From Spirochaetales bacterium (GTDB taxonomy: Bacteria > Spirochaetota > Spirochaetia > DSM-27196 > SLST01): a stretch of 14,957 bases of DNA. The position numbers and the translations under genes were made by a program. Where the stretch lies: positions 1 to 14,957 of the forward strand of contig JANQQY010000306.1 in assembly GCA_028284845.1 (NCBI GenBank), read 5' to 3'. Under the pieces are notes generated by a model. That model ran no database searches. It worked only from the letters and a program-made list of their open reading frames with translations, and had not been told where the DNA came from. This document shows, one piece after another, positions 12,490 through 14,957 of the stretch (position 1 is the first letter of the stretch; every line of letters begins with the position of its first letter).

Positions 12490-14316
12490 TCATCGCACAA
12501 TGCTTCTCACCGCCCTCCTTGCCGAAAGCGCCGCCGTATGAACCGCGCCCCAATCTTCTCCGGAGGTGTAGGCGTCGCCGGCAAAGTAAACCTTCTCCCC
12601 AATCGATTCCGACAGCTTTCGCACCCTTCTCCACGGTTCGTCGTCACGGAGGTATGCTCCGCGGGTGTAGGGTTCGTTCGACCACTCTTGGACCACATGG
12701 TTGATGTAGGTCGATGAGGCCTTGCCGGCAAACATCTCGTCCAGCTCCCCCACTACCCTGTTCTTCAACTCGTCTTCCTGCAAGGAGAGGTACGAGCGGG
12801 CCGGCTCACCAACTGCGATCATGCCCACTATGTTCTTCTCGCTCTTCTGACCATACGCAGCATCAAAGTAGGTAACATGCCCCGCCCGCTTCGGCTTGAT
12901 GTCGACATCGACGTACGCTGGGTAGAACTGCTCGGAGAACTCCAACACGACCTTGATTCCGTCCCAGACGACTGCTTTCTCAATCGCCCGAGCCTTTGGA
13001 GCGGGCAGCGCCGGAGTGAACGCGATGGCGTCACGCTGGATCATGGGAAGCGGGACGGTGACAATCACGCGCTCCGCTCGGTACTCGGCGCTCCCCGTGG
13101 TCACGACCACCGTGTCGCCGCCAAAGTCGATCGCACGTACAGCCGATTCGTAGAGAATCTGGCTTGAAACCGAAGGAACTATGTACTTCTCAAAGAAGTC
13201 GAACCACGTTCCCCGAACAAACTTGCGGTCTTCAAAGGCGCCCAACTCGCTAACCGTCAGGATGCCGTTTTTCCATACGCCGATCGGTTCATCCGCTTTG
13301 TAGCCAATCGTCTCCACGTCGACCGCGATGGACCGATCATTGACGATCTTGCCAAAGATGCCGGCTCCGGCGGTAACCCACTCGGCGCCGACCGACAGAG
13401 GGAAATCGGTGAACGTATCGATCTTTTTCATTCTCCCACCGTAGTGAGAGCTCGCCTCGAGAATCTGAAACGGTACGTTTTGCTGTCGTAACAGATGACC
13501 GGCGGTAAGACCGGCTGCGCCGGCTCCAACGATCAGCACGCTTCCGTGGAACTGCGAGCGGAGACTACTCTTGTGATCGATCGGGTCTGTGTCTTGAGAG
13601 TCGCCGCTACGCTCTGCCTCTCTCTGTCGCAGGAGATCCCAGAAATCGATTTCGCCGCCGTCATCGTCGGGCAACGCACGGTACATCGCACGTCGTGCAA
13701 ACGCCATCGCGAACGTCAGGCCGGCGATCCCTGGAACGCTCAAAGCGACTCGTGTAATCGCATTGACGCGTGCGACCTGCTGGTTGAAGAGCAACGTTCC
13801 AAAGTCAGCAATCACGATGTTGAGGTTGAGGACGAAGTTAGCGACGCCGGAGACGATGTTGATCGCAAGAAGAAGCATTGTTCCACCAAGGAGTGCCCGG
13901 GATACTCGTGGCTCCTCAAAAAGCGCGTCAAGCTGTCGCTCCTGCTCGGAGGAACCGGGTTGCATTCCCTGGACAAAGAAGAATCGCACAATCGGTTTGC
14001 CAAGAATGAGCGAACCGCCAAACACCACGGTCGTCACAAGCAGACCAATCGTATCCTTCAAAGCAAACTGAACGCCGTCGACAAACCAGAAAGCCAAAAA
14101 ACCGCTTACGATAGCAGAGGCTCCAACGTAGCTGGTTATGACGTTGAAGCGCCTGGTGAGAAAAAGGAGATCGATAAAAACCCAGACGACAGGCACGAGG
14201 GCCGCGACGACGTAAGCAACCTCTGTCCCCAGTCGGGCGCTAAGGTGTTGCAACGCGAGAATAGGAATCACGCTCCCCATGAGAATATCGAGAAGTAGTT
14301 TTACACCACGCTTCAT
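12490..14316 (-). CDS. FAD amine-oxidase-like flavoprotein fused to an N-terminal VC0807-like membrane domain
   Basis: From ATG 14316 the product is 608 residues. Residues 5-212 hold about six hydrophobic helices (near 7-23, 33-53, 60-79, 90-106, 141-166, 190-209). IPILALQHLSARLG followed by LVPVVWVFIDLLF resembles the small VC0807 membrane family. A charged linker (215-255) leads to an FAD-binding domain: LIVGAGAAGLTAG (GAGAAG at 264-269), a Glu ending the second strand (Glu287 in QILEAS) and GGRM (293-296). A long substrate region contains FPLSVGAEWVTAG. The C-terminus has EWSNEPYTRGAY (544-555) and VYFAGDAYTSGEDWGAVHTA, the second FAD motif of the flavin amine oxidase family. It is likely a membrane-anchored oxidase or desaturase with the flavin domain in the cytoplasm; the substrate is unknown. 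AAGGAG nine bases upstream supports this start over TTG 14355. Fusion to the membrane domain is unusual. Confidence 0.88.
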   Translation of the reverse strand: MKRGVKLLLDILMGSVIPILALQHLSARLGTEVAYVVAALVPVVWVFIDLLFLTRRFNVITSYVGASAIVSGFLAFWFVDGVQFALKDTIGLLVTTVVFGGSLILGKPIVRFFFVQGMQPGSSEQERQLDALFEEPRVSRALLGGTMLLLAINIVSGVANFVLNLNIVIADFGTLLFNQQVARVNAITRVALSVPGIAGLTFAMAFARRAMYRALPDDDGGEIDFWDLLRQREAERSGDSQDTDPIDHKSSLRSQFHGSVLIVGAGAAGLTAGHLLRQQNVPFQILEASSHYGGRMKKIDTFTDFPLSVGAEWVTAGAGIFGKIVNDRSIAVDVETIGYKADEPIGVWKNGILTVSELGAFEDRKFVRGTWFDFFEKYIVPSVSSQILYESAVRAIDFGGDTVVVTTGSAEYRAERVIVTVPLPMIQRDAIAFTPALPAPKARAIEKAVVWDGIKVVLEFSEQFYPAYVDVDIKPKRAGHVTYFDAAYGQKSEKNIVGMIAVGEPARSYLSLQEDELKNRVVGELDEMFAGKASSTYINHVVQEWSNEPYTRGAYLRDDEPWRRVRKLSESIGEKVYFAGDAYTSGEDWGAVHTAALSARRAVRSIVR

Positions 14317-14325
14317 TACCTGTTG

Positions 14326-14331
14326 CTCCTT
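14326..14331 (-). promoter_or_regulatory. Shine-Dalgarno deciding the flavoprotein start
   Basis: AAGGAG on the minus strand ends nine bases before ATG 14316. No comparable site precedes the in-frame TTG at 14355, so the first 13 residues of that longer frame are probably untranslated. Confidence 0.7.
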
Positions 14332-14369
14332 ACTCCGTTCACTCTTCCATGACAAAAACGGCCATGTTA

Positions 14370-14412
14370 TTATGATACAACGTACGATAATTTATTGTAC
14401 GTTGTATCATAA
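14370..14412. promoter_or_regulatory. 43-bp near-perfect palindrome, candidate TetR operator between divergent genes
   Basis: Two exact 16-bp arms, TTATGATACAACGTAC (14370-14385) and GTACGTTGTATCATAA (14397-14412), flank an 11-bp AT-rich centre that is itself symmetric except for one G-T pair and the middle base. It sits 53 bp before the flavoprotein ATG and 14 bp before the TetR ATG, in a locally AT-rich gap. That position lets one repressor shut both divergent promoters and itself. A -10-like GATAAT (14386-14391) lies in the centre on the plus strand, but no matching -35 is convincing. Dyads of this kind beside tetR-family genes are normally their operators. The length suggests two dimers or overlapping sites. 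Confidence 0.75.
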
Positions 14413-14426
14413 GTAAAGAGGACGCT

Positions 14427-14897
14427 ATGCCTCGAATCAAAGGAAAGCCACAACTCAATAAGGAGCAGATCGTCAACGCGGCGATCGATCTTGCCGACCG
14501 TGCCGGGATGGGAAGTCTCACAATGCGCCGCCTCGCCACGGAGCTCGACGTGAGACCGATGGCGCTCTACCACTACTTCGAGGACAAGACAGCGCTCCTC
14601 CACGCTGTGATTGACGCCGTGTTGTCAGGGTGTGAAGCTGAAGCGACCGGGTCGTGGACCGAGCGGGTGGTGTCGCTCTGCCGCTCCTATCGGGAAGTGG
14701 CCCATAGGCATCCAGCCGTTTTTATGGCCGCCATGAACCACGAAGAAATCGTGCAGAGCGACCTCGTGATAGCCGAGGGGTTCCTCAACGCTCTGGCGTC
14801 GGGTGGCATTCCGCCGAAAACCGCGGTGCGCGGATACAATACGTTGATCACCTTTGTGACAGGTTTCGCGGAATGCCACCCGACGCCAGAGCGTTGA
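14427..14897 (+). CDS. TetR-family transcriptional repressor, 3' end corrupted by fold-back
   Basis: The frame gives 156 residues. The N-terminal helix-turn-helix is typical: KEQIVNAAIDLADRAGMGSL (12-31), then TMRRLATELDVRPMALYHYF (32-51) with the recognition helix, then DKTALLHAVIDAVL. The ligand domain starts normally (YREVAHRHPAVFMAAMNH) and runs to NTLITFVTGF at 138-147. From base 14868 the sequence is the reverse complement of bases 14725-14814, so residues 148-156 and the TGA at 14897 derive from inverted sequence, not from the real gene. A full-length member would be about 200 residues or more. AGAGGA at 14417-14422, four bases before the ATG, supports the start. The gene is divergent from the flavoprotein gene across a 43-bp palindrome, so autoregulation and repression of the neighbouring locus are likely. 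The ligand is unknown. Confidence 0.85.
   Translation: MPRIKGKPQLNKEQIVNAAIDLADRAGMGSLTMRRLATELDVRPMALYHYFEDKTALLHAVIDAVLSGCEAEATGSWTERVVSLCRSYREVAHRHPAVFMAAMNHEEIVQSDLVIAEGFLNALASGGIPPKTAVRGYNTLITFVTGFAECHPTPER
14725..14814 (+). repeat. Left arm of a 90-bp perfect inverted repeat (within tetR)
   Basis: Bases 14725-14814 are identical to the reverse complement of 14868-14957, with 53 bp between. This arm is in coding frame and looks like normal TetR sequence, so it is probably the genuine copy. Identity stops at 14815. Confidence 0.97.
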
Positions 14898-14957
14898 GGA
14901 ACCCCTCGGCTATCACGAGGTCGCTCTGCACGATTTCTTCGTGGTTCATGGCGGCCA
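14868..14957 (-). repeat. Right arm of the 90-bp inverted repeat, reaching the window end
   Basis: This is an exact inverted copy of 14725-14814 and runs to the last base of the window. It begins straight after the codons for VTGF of the TetR protein and destroys the expected C-terminal reading frame. It most likely arose by a fold-back chimera in amplification or by assembly error. A genuine inverted duplication or terminal hairpin is possible but less likely. Confidence 0.95.

Noticed and set aside
13495..14298. 267-codon plus-strand open frame opposite the flavoprotein gene
   Set aside because: The translation is highly charged and featureless, while the opposite strand encodes clear membrane helices and an FAD motif.
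14725..14957. Inverted repeat as the end of an insertion sequence or as a linear-replicon telomere
   Set aside because: The repeat consists of tetR coding sequence, with no transposase, target duplication or AT-rich telomere-like motif. A technical fold-back explains it more simply.

Overview
The window looks like a piece of a fairly GC-rich (roughly 60% by eye) diderm bacterial genome, probably the end of a draft or metagenome contig. Signal peptides, a candidate lipoprotein and a periplasm-facing CHASE2 sensor fit a Gram-negative envelope. The pairing of FecR-domain and CHASE2-cyclase genes is familiar from groups such as spirochaetes and cyanobacteria, so Spirochaetota is a possible but low-confidence guess. 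No rRNA, tRNA, CRISPR array, transposase or phage gene was seen. Ten protein genes fill the window, and no gene-free stretch exceeds about 160 bp.

Region 1 (1-3510, + strand): the 3' part of a tricorn-type S41 protease, then a Cys-type sulfatase 11 bp later, then an endonuclease/exonuclease/phosphatase-fold protein that may be a lipoprotein. Region 2 (3517-4797, - strand): an O-acetylhomoserine sulfhydrylase (metY) with a candidate promoter and a 20-bp palindrome at its predicted transcription start. Region 3 (4951-10735, + strand): a tight three-gene operon encoding a secreted FecR-domain protein, a CHASE2 adenylate cyclase with a complete catalytic set, and a secreted WD40-like/transglutaminase-like/TPR protein. 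The second and third genes are coupled by a TGATG overlap. I read this as an envelope-sensing module with cAMP output; the combination is the best candidate here for an under-described system.

Region 4 (10746-14316, - strand): an FAD amine-oxidase-like flavoprotein fused to a six-helix membrane domain resembling the VC0807 family, then an extradiol-dioxygenase-like VOC protein and a serine esterase. The last two overlap by 4 bp and resemble the MhqE/MhqD pair of Bacillus quinone resistance. Divergent from them is a TetR-family regulator. The 110-bp gap between the regulator and the flavoprotein gene holds a near-perfect 43-bp palindrome, a very likely operator. The block may be a TetR-controlled quinone or aromatic-electrophile response locus.

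The last 90 bases are an exact reverse complement of bases 14725-14814 within the TetR gene, so the contig folds back on itself. This most likely reflects an amplification or assembly chimera. The apparent TetR stop codon at 14897 lies in the folded-back copy and should not be trusted.
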